In this document: positions 1-7,837 of the stretch, piece after piece
Layout: every line of letters begins with the position of its first letter
Position numbering within the stretch: position 1 is the stretch's first letter
Assembly (NCBI RefSeq): GCF_036375055.1
Contig: NZ_DASUSQ010000027.1
Span: forward strand, 55,628 to 119,627
Source: Umezawaea sp036375055
GTDB lineage: Bacteria; Actinomycetota; Actinomycetes; Mycobacteriales; Pseudonocardiaceae
Direction: 5' to 3'
Length of the DNA stretch: 64,000 nucleotides
Position numbers and translations under genes: made by a program
Notes under the pieces: generated by a model
The model's input: only the letters and a program-made list of their open reading frames with translations
Databases searched by the model: none
Told to the model about the DNA's origin: nothing

Positions 1-1874
1 TTGTCGGCGGCCTTGGACCACAGGCTCTTGTTCTTCTCCTTCTCCGCGGCGATCTCGGCGTCGACCGCCTTGACGGCGTCGGTGTACTTCGTCGCGAGCG
101 TGTCGACCAGCTCGGTCCCCTTGTCGTCGACCGAGTCGCGCAGCTCGTCGAACCGGCCGTTGAACTCCGCCGCCGCCTCGCGTCCGATCGCCCGGAGGTC
201 TTGGGGGAGCTTGTCGACGGCCGCTTTCAGCTCCTCGCGGCCACTGGCGATGCGGTCCTTGGCCCTGCGCAGCTCGCGCTCGACGGTGTCGGCGATGCCG
301 GAGATGACACCGCGCATCGCGGTCAGGTAGTTGTCCTTGGCCCGGACGTAGATCTGGTTCGCCTCCTCGGGGAGGTCGGCGAACAGGTCCTTGACCCAGC
401 GCGCCTTTCCGTCGAGGCCCGAGTAGCGGCGGCTCTTGTACTCGCGCATCCCCTCGGTGTGCTCTTCGGTGAACCTGTCGCGGGCGCGCTTCTCCTCCCT
501 GCTGAACTGCTGGTCGACCGTTCCGTCCAGGTCGGACAGGATCTTCTCGACGTCGGTCTTGGTGCGGTCGAACACCGTCTGGAGCAGCGCGGTGACCTGG
601 GCGCGCTTGTCCTGGTCCTGCCCCTTGCGGTCGACCTTGCCGGTCATCACCCGATCGCCGGTCCGTGCGCGGGTGGCGTGGATGGCGCCCACCGCGGTCG
701 CCCCGCTCGCCGCCGCCGTCCTCTTGACCTCATCGAACTCCCGCGCCTCGCCCTTGCGCAGCTCGCCGGGAGCGGTCGCCGCGTGCGCGTCCATCGCCTT
801 CTTGTCCCGCACGGCCCCGTCGAACGCCGGTTCGCGCGAGTTCGTGAACGCCAACTGCTGCTCCGTGACGTTCGCCGCGGCCATCTGGCCCTGGACCCGC
901 GCTGGACCCGCCGACATGTCGGTCGCCGACGGTGGCGACGCGTCCGGCACGGCCTGGGTCGGGTTCGGCGGGGCAGGCTTGCCCGGCCGCTGGTCCGGGG
1001 TCAGCGGCACGACCTGCTTGGCGTCCGGCGCGGGTTCCGGCACGGCCGCGGTCGTGTCCGCGATCTCCTTGGCTGACCCCTCCTTGCCCGCCTCCACCTC
1101 GCCCTGGACCTCAGCCTTGACCTCGTCGGCCTTGCCGGACCCACCGAACTCGTCCGCCTCGTCGAGGTTCTTCGGCGCCCGCTTCGCGATGGCGTCCTCG
1201 ACCGCCCTGACGAACGCGGCCTTGTCGAACTCCCTGGGCTTCGCGGCGTCCATGTCCTCGGCGTGCGCGGCCTTGCCCCGTGCCTCCCGGTCGTCGGCGG
1301 GCGGCACGGACGCGGCCTGGGCTGCGCCCGCCTCCGCCGCCGCGGGCGGGTGGCTCGACCCGATCCGCTTCGTCGTCGCCCGCACGTCCCGCTTGAGCGC
1401 CCGGAACTTCGGATCGGCGCTGGGGGACCGCGTCCCCGTCCTGCCCCTCGTTTCCTTCTCCGCGCCCTCCGCCTTCTCCTCGCGCCGCAGGTCCTTGGGG
1501 TCCGGTGCGGGTGCGGATGGCACCTTCGCCCTGCGCTGAACGGATGGTGCGGGCCGTCGCGGGATGACCGGGGACGGTGCGGTGGCCTGCCTCGCGACCA
1601 CTTGGTTGCCGACCAGGTCCTGCCCGGCCAGCATCATCCGCCCGGTCCAGCCCGACGGGTCCGGCCCGGTTCCGCGGGGGAGCACCCCCGGCGCGGAGGC
1701 CCCCAGCACCGAGGTCACCGCCGCGTTGCCGACCCACGCCCGCGCCGCCACCACGTCGCTCGACCCGCGCGCCATCGCCGTTCCGCCCGACGGCACCCGA
1801 GCCCGTGCCACGTCCGCCTCGGGCGACGGCGTCGCCGAGGTCGCGGGCGCACGTGCCTTCACGGGAACGGGCAT
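1..1874 (-). CDS. Large helical protein, eCIS-associated type (3' end outside window)
   Basis: At least 624 residues are visible and the frame is open to the window edge, so the C-terminus is missing. The start is the ATG at 1874, preceded by an AGGAGG about 10 bases upstream. The first 200 or so residues are rich in Ala, Pro, Arg and Ser and look disordered. From about residue 315 (motif ATDMSAGPA) the chain becomes charged and strongly helical, with a conserved-looking block YSGLDGKA near residue 483 followed by long coiled-coil stretches. From memory this block pattern matches large proteins encoded in actinobacterial contractile-injection-system (eCIS) loci, often annotated as DUF4157 or phage-tail proteins. 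No signal peptide or membrane span is visible. Family assignment is moderate; existence of the gene is near certain because codon use is uniformly GC3-rich. Confidence 0.7.
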   Translation of the reverse strand, partial: MPVPVKARAPATSATPSPEADVARARVPSGGTAMARGSSDVVAARAWVGNAAVTSVLGASAPGVLPRGTGPDPSGWTGRMMLAGQDLVGNQVVARQATAPSPVIPRRPAPSVQRRAKVPSAPAPDPKDLRREEKAEGAEKETRGRTGTRSPSADPKFRALKRDVRATTKRIGSSHPPAAAEAGAAQAASVPPADDREARGKAAHAEDMDAAKPREFDKAAFVRAVEDAIAKRAPKNLDEADEFGGSGKADEVKAEVQGEVEAGKEGSAKEIADTTAAVPEPAPDAKQVVPLTPDQRPGKPAPPNPTQAVPDASPPSATDMSAGPARVQGQMAAANVTEQQLAFTNSREPAFDGAVRDKKAMDAHAATAPGELRKGEAREFDEVKRTAAASGATAVGAIHATRARTGDRVMTGKVDRKGQDQDKRAQVTALLQTVFDRTKTDVEKILSDLDGTVDQQFSREEKRARDRFTEEHTEGMREYKSRRYSGLDGKARWVKDLFADLPEEANQIYVRAKDNYLTAMRGVISGIADTVERELRRAKDRIASGREELKAAVDKLPQDLRAIGREAAAEFNGRFDELRDSVDDKGTELVDTLATKYTDAVKAVDAEIAAEKEKNKSLWSKAAD

Positions 1875-2019
1875 CCGGTGCGGCTCCTCCTGTCACAGCC
1901 CTGGAGCGCCCCGAACGATCGCACCCGACGCGTCGCGAGCGCGTCACCACCGCATCACGACCGGTCCGACGTCCGTTTCGTTCAAGACACCCGCGCGCCG
2001 GACGGCCCATGCTGGCGTC

Positions 2020-2913
2020 ATGACTGTTGACCTCTCCCGCGCGGCGGCGTTCCTGGCAGGCCACGGCCGGGTGCTCGACCGCCGTTGTCTCGACCTGCTC
2101 CTGGGCCGTGCCGGTGCGGACGCGGTGCTGGCCGCGGTGGACGGCTACCGCAACCCCGACGGCGGCTACGGCTGGGGACTGGAACCGGACCTGCGGGCCC
2201 CGGAGAGCCAGCCCGCCGGAGCCCTGCACGCCTTCGAGGTGTTCGAGGACGTCGCGCCGGTGACGACCCCGCGCGCGGTCGAGCTGTGCGACTGGCTGGA
2301 CTCGGTGACGCTGCCGGACGGCGGGCTGCCGTTCGCGCTGCCGGTCGCCGACGCCACGGGGTGCGCGACGTTCTGGGCCCAGGCAGACCCGTCGGTGTCG
2401 GCCTTGCAGAGCACCGCGTTCGCCGCCGGTGTCGCCCACCGCGTCGCCGCGCACGACCCCGCCGTCGCCGCACACCCGTGGCTGGCGCGGGCGACCGCGT
2501 TCTGCCTGGACGCCATCGCCGCGGTGGAGGCCCGGCCGCACGCGATCGAGCTGTCGTTCGCCATCCGGTTCCTCGACGCCGCCCACGACCGCCACCCGGA
2601 GGCCGCGACCCTGCTGGAACGGCTGGGGAGGTTCGTGCCGGACACCGGGCTGGCCCCGGTCGCGGGCGGCAGCGAGGGCGAGACCATGCGCGCGCTGAAC
2701 TTCGCGCCGGTACCGGGGACCCCGGCGGGCGCGCTGCTGCGCCCCGGCGTGATCGAGGCCGAGCTGGACCGGCTCGCCGAGCGGCAGCGGGACGACGGCG
2801 GCTGGGAGGTCGACTTCGCCAGCTTCTCCCCGGCCGCCGCGCTGGAGTGGCGTGGCTACGCCACGGTCCAAGCGGTGCGGACGTTGCACCGGGCCGGACG
2901 GTTGGCGCTCTGA
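2020..2913 (+). CDS. Squalene-cyclase-fold (alpha6 barrel) protein of unknown function
   Basis: 297 residues starting at an ATG. It carries weak prenyltransferase/squalene-oxidase type repeats: NPDGGYGWG near residue 48 and a QRDDGGW motif near residue 263, which resemble the QW repeats of the alpha/alpha-barrel fold. The DXDD protonation motif of true class II terpene cyclases is not present and no zinc site of a protein prenyltransferase is evident, so a terpene or prenyl reaction should not be assumed. The protein lacks a signal peptide and is probably cytoplasmic. It is divergent from the large helical protein at 1-1874, with about 145 bases between them that could hold both promoters. 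Confidence 0.8.
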   Translation: MTVDLSRAAAFLAGHGRVLDRRCLDLLLGRAGADAVLAAVDGYRNPDGGYGWGLEPDLRAPESQPAGALHAFEVFEDVAPVTTPRAVELCDWLDSVTLPDGGLPFALPVADATGCATFWAQADPSVSALQSTAFAAGVAHRVAAHDPAVAAHPWLARATAFCLDAIAAVEARPHAIELSFAIRFLDAAHDRHPEAATLLERLGRFVPDTGLAPVAGGSEGETMRALNFAPVPGTPAGALLRPGVIEAELDRLAERQRDDGGWEVDFASFSPAAALEWRGYATVQAVRTLHRAGRLAL

Positions 2914-2939
2914 GACCGCCTGGTCACGGACGTGGAGGC

Positions 2940-3782
2940 CTAGAGCGCGAGCATCGCCGCGGCGACCTCGTCGGCGGCCGAGCCGGGGATCGCGGTCGCG
3001 GCCCGGTCGAGCACCAGCAGTCGTGCGCCGGGGATCTCGCGGGCGAGCGCCTCACCGTTGCCCAGCGGGAAGAACGGGTCTCGGCGGCCGTGCACGACGA
3101 GCGTCGGCACCGCGATCTCCGGCAGCCGCTCGCGCCAGCGCGGCGCGCAGTCGAGCCTGGAGAACACCACGCCCAGGTGGTTGGCCACCCGGACGGCGGG
3201 GTCGGTGCCCGGAGTGCGGTCGAAGACGCGCTCGGCGACCGCCCGTGCCGCGGCGGGGTCGTCGCCGAGGACCTCCGCGCTCGCGGCGGCGAACTCCGCC
3301 ACGGCGCCGCGGTCGGACCAGTCGGGCATCGGGAGGGCGAACAGCGGGCCCATCGCCGCCGCGTCGTGGTCGGGCAGGTCGTCGTCGACCGGACCAGGTG
3401 CGACGGGCCGCGTTCCCGCCAGGGTGAGCGCCGAGAACGCGGTGGGGTGGTCGAGCGCGGCGACCTGGGCGACCATCCCGCCGACGCCGATCCCCGCCAG
3501 GTGCGCGGGCCGGTCGTCGAGGCCGCGGGCGAGCGCGGCGGCGTCGGCCGCGAGGTCGCGGAGCGAGTAGGCGGGCGCCTCGGGGTCGACGGTCGTCGAG
3601 GTGCCGGAGTCGCGCAGGTCGTAGCGCACGACGTGGCGCCCGCCGAGTGCGAGCGCCCCGCAGAGCGCGTCGGGCCAGGAGAGCATGGTCGTGCCGCCCG
3701 CGAGCAGGACGAGGGGGTCCGACGCGTCGCCGAAGTGCTCGACCCCCAGCGTGACGCCGTCGGGCGTGCGGAACGAGTGCAT
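2940..3782 (-). CDS. Alpha/beta-hydrolase-fold protein lacking catalytic Ser and His (probable pseudoenzyme)
   Basis: 280 residues, ATG at 3782. The fold is recognisable from the N-terminal strand order, an oxyanion-region LAGGTT, the nucleophile-elbow region and a late GRRDPFFP strand carrying the expected acid. At the elbow, where active relatives read GxSxGG, this protein reads GIGVGGM, so the nucleophile serine is replaced by glycine. Near the C-terminus, where relatives have a G-x-GH motif, it reads RAATAIPG, so the catalytic histidine is also absent. Both changes are read directly from the bases and the frame is intact, so this looks like a maintained non-enzymatic protein (binding, regulatory or decaying) rather than a frameshifted relic. 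It is divergent from the corrinoid transporter operon. Confidence 0.85.
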   Translation of the reverse strand: MHSFRTPDGVTLGVEHFGDASDPLVLLAGGTTMLSWPDALCGALALGGRHVVRYDLRDSGTSTTVDPEAPAYSLRDLAADAAALARGLDDRPAHLAGIGVGGMVAQVAALDHPTAFSALTLAGTRPVAPGPVDDDLPDHDAAAMGPLFALPMPDWSDRGAVAEFAAASAEVLGDDPAAARAVAERVFDRTPGTDPAVRVANHLGVVFSRLDCAPRWRERLPEIAVPTLVVHGRRDPFFPLGNGEALAREIPGARLLVLDRAATAIPGSAADEVAAAMLAL

Positions 3783-3873
3783 CGTCGAACCTCCGGGACG
3801 GCTGAGCGGTCCGGCACACGGTACGTGCGGAACCGCACCACCGCGTCGCACGGCTCCGACCACGGGCGGGGCG

Positions 3874-3906
3874 TCGGTTCGGGCGAAGGTGAGTAGGCCG
3901 AACCGA
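3874..3906. promoter_or_regulatory. Inverted repeat in the hydrolase/corrinoid-operon divergent promoter region
   Basis: Perfect 9-base arms (TCGGTTCGG at 3874-3882 and CCGAACCGA at 3898-3906) with a 15-base spacer lie in the 238-base gap between two divergent genes. A second smaller palindrome, GTGCGG-aa-CCGCAC, lies at 3825-3838. Either could be an operator; the longer one could also form a leader hairpin. The regulator is unknown. Confidence 0.4.
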
Positions 3907-4020
3907 AGTGGCACCGCCGGATCCGATCGGGGATGATGACGTGCTCGGGGAGGTGTCGACGTGGCGAACCCGGTCCGTGAGGATTCGCGGTGGTCGGCTC
4001 GACAGGGGGAGAACGTTCCG

Positions 4021-4944
4021 ATGGTGAAGCACGTCCGCGTGTCCGCTTTCGTGGTGGCGCTGGCCGTCCTGGCAGGCTCGTGCGGCTCGTCCACGCCCGC
4101 GCGCCCGCCCGCGCCACCCGCCGGGTCGGCCGGGTTCCCGGTCACCGCGGGCACGCTGACGCTGGAGGAGAAGCCCACCCGGATCGTGGTGCTGGCGCCG
4201 TCGGCGACCGAGATGCTCTTCGCGATCGGCGCGGGCGAGCAGGTCGAGGCGGTCGACGACAACTCCACCTACCCGGCCGAGGCGCCGAGGTCGGCGCTGT
4301 CGGGCTTCCAGCCCAGCGCCGAGGCCATCGCGGGCCACGAACCCGACCTGGTCGTGATCTCCAACGACCTCAACCAGATCGTGGACCAGCTCGGCACGCT
4401 GAGGATCCCGGTCTACCTGGCGCCCCCGGCCCGCACCCTGGACGACAGCTACACCCAGATCACCGAGCTGGGCAGGCTCACCGGCCACACCGCCGAGGCG
4501 GCCGACGTCGTCACGCGCATGAAGGACGACATCGCCAAGATCGTCGCGGACACGCCGCAGCGGCAGGACAAGCCCACCTACTACTACGAGCTGGACCAGG
4601 CGCTGTACTCGGTGACCGGGCAGACGTTCATCGGGGAGCTGTTCGGCAGGCTGGGGCTGGTCAACGTGGCGGACGCGGTCGAGTCGAGCCAGGTCAACGG
4701 GGGCTACCCGCAGCTGTCGGCCGAGTTCCTGCTCCAGGCCGATCCGGACCTGATCTTCCTCGCCGACACGAAGTGCTGCGGGCAGACCCCGGACACGGTC
4801 AAGGCCCGGCCGGGCTGGAGCGGCATCACGGCGGTGCGCACGAACCGCGTCGTGCCCCTGGACGACGACATCGCCTCGCGCTGGGGCCCGCGCGTGGTGG
4901 ACCTGGTCCGGACGATCGCGGACGCGGCGGGCGAGGTCCGATGA
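4021..4944 (+). CDS. Substrate-binding lipoprotein of a corrinoid (BtuF/FecB-type) ABC transporter
   Basis: 307 residues beginning at the ATG preceded by a GGGGGAGA ribosome-binding site. An upstream in-frame GTG at 3961 is less likely because it would bury the signal peptide. The N-terminus is a lipoprotein signal ending in LAGSC, so Cys21 would be lipidated and the protein tethered outside the membrane. The remainder is a helical-backbone binding protein of the BtuF/FhuD class: a strand-rich start (TRIVVLAPSATEMLFAIGAG), a PDLVVISND motif and a late WGPRVVDLVRTIAD helix. The class binds vitamin B12 or ferric siderophores. The cbiZ gene at the end of the same operon argues for a corrinoid ligand. 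No cobalamin riboswitch is apparent upstream. Confidence 0.88.
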   Translation: MVKHVRVSAFVVALAVLAGSCGSSTPARPPAPPAGSAGFPVTAGTLTLEEKPTRIVVLAPSATEMLFAIGAGEQVEAVDDNSTYPAEAPRSALSGFQPSAEAIAGHEPDLVVISNDLNQIVDQLGTLRIPVYLAPPARTLDDSYTQITELGRLTGHTAEAADVVTRMKDDIAKIVADTPQRQDKPTYYYELDQALYSVTGQTFIGELFGRLGLVNVADAVESSQVNGGYPQLSAEFLLQADPDLIFLADTKCCGQTPDTVKARPGWSGITAVRTNRVVPLDDDIASRWGPRVVDLVRTIADAAGEVR

Positions 4945-4957
4945 ACGGCCGCTCGTC

Positions 4958-6070
4958 GTGGTGAAGCCGCTCGCGGACGGCACGTCCGCGCGGCGGGTCC
5001 CCTCTCCGGTCCCGCTGCGGCCCCCTCGGCTGCGCGCGGTGTGGCTGGTGGCGGGTCTGGTGGTGGTCGTGGCCGCGCTGCTCGTGGGCGTGAGCACCGG
5101 CCCGGTCACCCTGCCGCCCGGCTCCGTGGCCGCGGAACTGCTCAGCCTGCTGCCGGGCGTCGACCTGGACAGCGGCCTGTCGGAGCGGGAACGGGCGCTG
5201 CTGCTCGACCTGCGCCTGCCCAGGGTCGTGCTCGGCCTGCTCGTCGGCGGGCTGCTGGCCCTGGCGGGCGCCTGCTACCAGGGCGTGTTCCGCAACCCGC
5301 TGGCCGACCCGCACCTGCTCGGTGTGGCGGCGGGCGCCGGGCTCGGCGTCACCGCGGTGATCACGCTGCGCCGCGGCGCGGACGGCGGTGCGGCCACGGT
5401 GCTGCCGCTGGCCACCCCGCTGGCCGCGTTCGTCGGCGCCGTCGCCGCCGTGGCCCTGACCTACGCGCTGGCCGCGCGGGGCGGCGCGGCGGGCGACCGG
5501 TCGCCCGCCACCCTGATCCTCTCGGGCGTCGCGGTGTCCGCGTTCCTGTCCGCCGGGCAGACGTTCCTGATGCAGCGCGACGCCGACGCCATCCGCGAGG
5601 TCTACTCGTGGCTGCTCGGCAGGCTCGGCACGGCGGGCTGGCGCGACGTCCTGCTGGTGCTGCCCTACGCGGTGGTGACCGCCGTGGTCGTGCTGCTGCA
5701 CCGGCGCGACCTGGACGTGCTGTCGGTGGGCGACGCCGAGGCCTCCGGCCTGGGGCTGGACCCGCGGCGCACGCGGTACGTGCTGACCGCGGTGGCGTCG
5801 CTGGGCACCGCGGCGGCGGTGTCGGTCTCGGGCCTGATCGGGTTCGTCGGCATCATCGTGCCGCACACCGTGCGGCTGCTCGCGGGCGCGGGCTACCGCA
5901 CCATCCTCCCGGTCTCGATGCTGGTGGGCGGCGCGTTCCTGGTGCTGGCCGACCTGGTGGCGCGCACCGCCGCCGCGCCCGCCGAGATCCCGATCGGCGT
6001 CGTCACCGCGTTCCTGGGCGCGCCGTTCTTCGTCCTGGTGCTGCGCACCAGCACGGGGACGCGGTCGTGA
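4958..6070 (+). CDS. FecCD/BtuC-family ABC transporter permease
   Basis: 370 residues with about nine to ten hydrophobic segments, typical of the BtuC/FecCD permease family that imports cobalamin or iron chelates. Recognisable family landmarks are RLPRVVLGLLVGGLLALAGA, the FRNPLADPHLLGVAAGAGLG block and the late GLIGFVGIIVPH-VRLLAG block that contacts the ATPase. The start is one of two adjacent GTG codons (4958 or 4961), with only a weak ribosome-binding site. Thirteen bases separate it from the binding-protein stop, and its own stop overlaps the ATPase start (GTGA at 6067), so translation is coupled. Confidence 0.93.
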   Translation: MVKPLADGTSARRVPSPVPLRPPRLRAVWLVAGLVVVVAALLVGVSTGPVTLPPGSVAAELLSLLPGVDLDSGLSERERALLLDLRLPRVVLGLLVGGLLALAGACYQGVFRNPLADPHLLGVAAGAGLGVTAVITLRRGADGGAATVLPLATPLAAFVGAVAAVALTYALAARGGAAGDRSPATLILSGVAVSAFLSAGQTFLMQRDADAIREVYSWLLGRLGTAGWRDVLLVLPYAVVTAVVVLLHRRDLDVLSVGDAEASGLGLDPRRTRYVLTAVASLGTAAAVSVSGLIGFVGIIVPHTVRLLAGAGYRTILPVSMLVGGAFLVLADLVARTAAAPAEIPIGVVTAFLGAPFFVLVLRTSTGTRS

Positions 6071-6852
6071 CCGCCCCCGAACCGGTGATCGCCACCCGTG
6101 ACGTGCGGGTGGAGCTGGGCGGCAGCCGCATCCTCGACGGGATCGACCTGACCGTCACCGCGGGCGAGTGGGTCGCCGTCATCGGCCCCAACGGCGCGGG
6201 CAAGTCGACCCTGCTCAACGCGGTCAGCGGGCTGGTGCCCGCGACCGGCGACGTGCGGCTGTTCGGCCGGGACGTGCGGCGGATGCGGCACCGCGACCGG
6301 GCCCGCGTCCTGGCCTCGGTCGCCCAGTCGCCGATCGTGCCGCCGGGCATCACGGTGCTCGACTACGCGCTGCTCGGCCGCACCCCGTACCTGCCCCGGT
6401 TCGGCCGCGAGTCGCGGGCCGACCTGGAGGTGGTGCGCGACGTCCTGGTCCGGCTGGAGCTGCTGGACTTCGCCGACCGCGTGCTGGTGACGCTGTCCGG
6501 CGGCGAGCTGCAACGGGTGTTCCTCGCCCGCGCCCTCGCGCAGCAGACGCGGCTCCTGCTGCTCGACGAACCGACCAGCGCCCTCGACATCGGCCACCAG
6601 CAGGACGTGCTCGACCTCGTCGACGACCTGCGCCACGACCACGAGCTGACCGTCCTGACGACCATGCACGACCTGTCGACCGCGGGCGCGTACGCCGACC
6701 GGGTCGTGCTGCTGGCCGGTGGCCGAGTGGTCGCCGAGGGCACACCGCGCGAGGTGATCACCGAAGAGGTGCTCGCCACCCACTACCAGGCGAGGGTGCG
6801 GGTGATCGACGCCGACGACCGGCCGGTGGTCGTGCCCGTCAGGACCCGCTGA
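6067..6852 (+). CDS. ABC transporter ATP-binding protein of the corrinoid transporter (BtuD/FecE type)
   Basis: 261 residues. All ATPase motifs are present: Walker A GPNGAGKST at residues 40-48, signature LSGGELQR, Walker B LLLLDEPTSALD and the H-loop TTMHD. The GTG start overlaps the permease stop by four bases. Together with the two upstream genes it forms a complete importer (binding protein, permease, ATPase), the usual composition for vitamin B12 or siderophore uptake. Confidence 0.95.
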   Translation: MTAPEPVIATRDVRVELGGSRILDGIDLTVTAGEWVAVIGPNGAGKSTLLNAVSGLVPATGDVRLFGRDVRRMRHRDRARVLASVAQSPIVPPGITVLDYALLGRTPYLPRFGRESRADLEVVRDVLVRLELLDFADRVLVTLSGGELQRVFLARALAQQTRLLLLDEPTSALDIGHQQDVLDLVDDLRHDHELTVLTTMHDLSTAGAYADRVVLLAGGRVVAEGTPREVITEEVLATHYQARVRVIDADDRPVVVPVRTR

Positions 6853-6869
6853 CCCCGAGGAGGCCCGCC

Positions 6870-6953
6870 GTGGAACACCGCACCCGCGCCGACGGTCCCG
6901 CGCGGCTGCCCGGCGGCGGCCCGACCCCACCCCGACGACGGACAGGTACCTGA
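6870..6953 (+). CDS. Possible 27-residue leader or small peptide
   Basis: A short frame starts at a GTG preceded by GAGGAGG at good spacing, 17 bases after the ATPase stop. It encodes 27 residues that are Arg-, Pro- and Gly-rich and ends 21 bases before the next gene. The ribosome-binding site is better than those of several certain genes here. No known peptide family is recognised and the composition is uninformative, so this may simply be chance. Confidence 0.25.
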   Translation: MEHRTRADGPARLPGGGPTPPRRRTGT

Positions 6954-6974
6954 CAACGGAACCAGGAGGACATC

Positions 6975-7454
6975 ATGGCGTTGAGCGCACAGGCGGAACT
7001 CATCTGGCAGGGCCGGACGCACCTGGGCGACGAGCCCGGGATCCACGGCGACGCCGCCTACAGCGGCCTTGGCGTCGAACTGCCCATCACCCTAGACAAG
7101 ACCGACCAGTCGGCGCCGGACACGACGACGCTCGTCGTGCGCACCAGGGACGTGCAGACGTTCCAGGGCTACCCCGGCCACCTCATCACCGTCGCGGCCT
7201 ACGTGCCCGACCCCACCCAGCCCAACCACGCCAACCGCACCGTCCTGGCCCGTGAACGGCTCACCAGCGCCGACGACAACGTCAAGGAGGTGGAGGTCGA
7301 CCTCTCGGGGCTGGCGTTCCCCGCCTTCGTCGGGGTCCGCGTCCAGGTCGACACCGACGTGCCGCCCGGCCTGTACGACGACTTCCTGCTGGTGCGGCTG
7401 AGCAACTCGTCCGCGAACTTCGCCTTCGTCGCGTCGTTCGGCTTCCGGGCGTGA
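6975..7454 (+). CDS. Unknown protein in corrinoid operon, likely beta-rich
   Basis: 159 residues, ATG preceded by a strong AGGAGG seven bases upstream. I do not recognise the family. The sequence alternates hydrophobic and polar residues in short runs (TTLVVRTRDV, HLITVAAYV, VEVDLSGL, VGVRVQVD), suggesting a beta-sandwich. It has no cysteine, signal peptide or membrane segment. It overlaps the next gene by GTGA and so is translated with the corrinoid-salvage genes. Its position between an importer and CbiZ suggests a link to corrinoid handling, but nothing in the sequence shows ligand binding. Confidence 0.85.
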   Translation: MALSAQAELIWQGRTHLGDEPGIHGDAAYSGLGVELPITLDKTDQSAPDTTTLVVRTRDVQTFQGYPGHLITVAAYVPDPTQPNHANRTVLARERLTSADDNVKEVEVDLSGLAFPAFVGVRVQVDTDVPPGLYDDFLLVRLSNSSANFAFVASFGFRA

Positions 7455-7837
7455 CCGCCGCCGGCCCCACCGAGGACCTCGCGCCGGAGCACCGCACGCA
7501 GGACCTCCCCGGCGCGGCGCCGCACGCCGTGGGCGGGCGGGCCCGGCTCGGACGCGGTGCGCGCCTGCTCGACGTCGGCGGTGGGGCCGGCGGTTCGGCC
7601 GTGCAGGCCTGCTTCCCGTTCGGCGAGCCGCCGCCGACCTGCGGAGGACCCGACCGGGCCCGGATGACGGCCTGCTCCCGCGAGTCCCCGTTCGTCACCG
7701 TCAGCGGCCTCGTCACGGTGCCGCTGCCGCTGGGCGGCACCGCCTTCGTGCCGCTCCCGGAGATGCCGGGCTGGACGGCGGCCCGCGTGCTGCTCGCCCA
7801 CCGGGCGTTCCGGGTCCGGGCGGGGGGAGCCGGGTGA
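7451..7837 (+). CDS. Unknown small protein coupled to cbiZ
   Basis: 128 residues with GTGA overlaps at both ends (7451-7454 and 7834-7837), which makes it a real cistron despite having no recognised family. The first 60 residues are Gly/Ala/Arg-rich; the second half carries three cysteines (in QACFPFG, PTCGGP and TACSRE) followed by VSGLVTVPLPLGGTAFVPLP. The cysteines could bind a metal or form disulfides, but no standard motif is completed. There is no signal peptide. It is immediately upstream of, and probably translationally coupled to, the corrinoid amidohydrolase. Confidence 0.75.
   Translation: MTAAGPTEDLAPEHRTQDLPGAAPHAVGGRARLGRGARLLDVGGGAGGSAVQACFPFGEPPPTCGGPDRARMTACSRESPFVTVSGLVTVPLPLGGTAFVPLPEMPGWTAARVLLAHRAFRVRAGGAG

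Noticed and set aside
1111..2889. Long minus-strand open frame of about 590 codons
   Set aside because: Extreme Arg/Gly composition and no recognisable domain. It lies in a different frame from the real minus-strand gene over 1111-1874 and antisense to the cyclase-fold gene over 2020-2889. It is a GC-rich shadow.
2085..3896. Plus-strand open frame of about 600 codons
   Set aside because: Arg-rich shadow of the cyclase-fold gene and the antisense of the hydrolase gene; it crosses two better genes and has no ribosome-binding site.
3783..4020. Cobalamin riboswitch expected upstream of a B12-type uptake operon
   Set aside because: No B12-box-like sequence was seen by eye in the 238-base gap; only inverted repeats are present.
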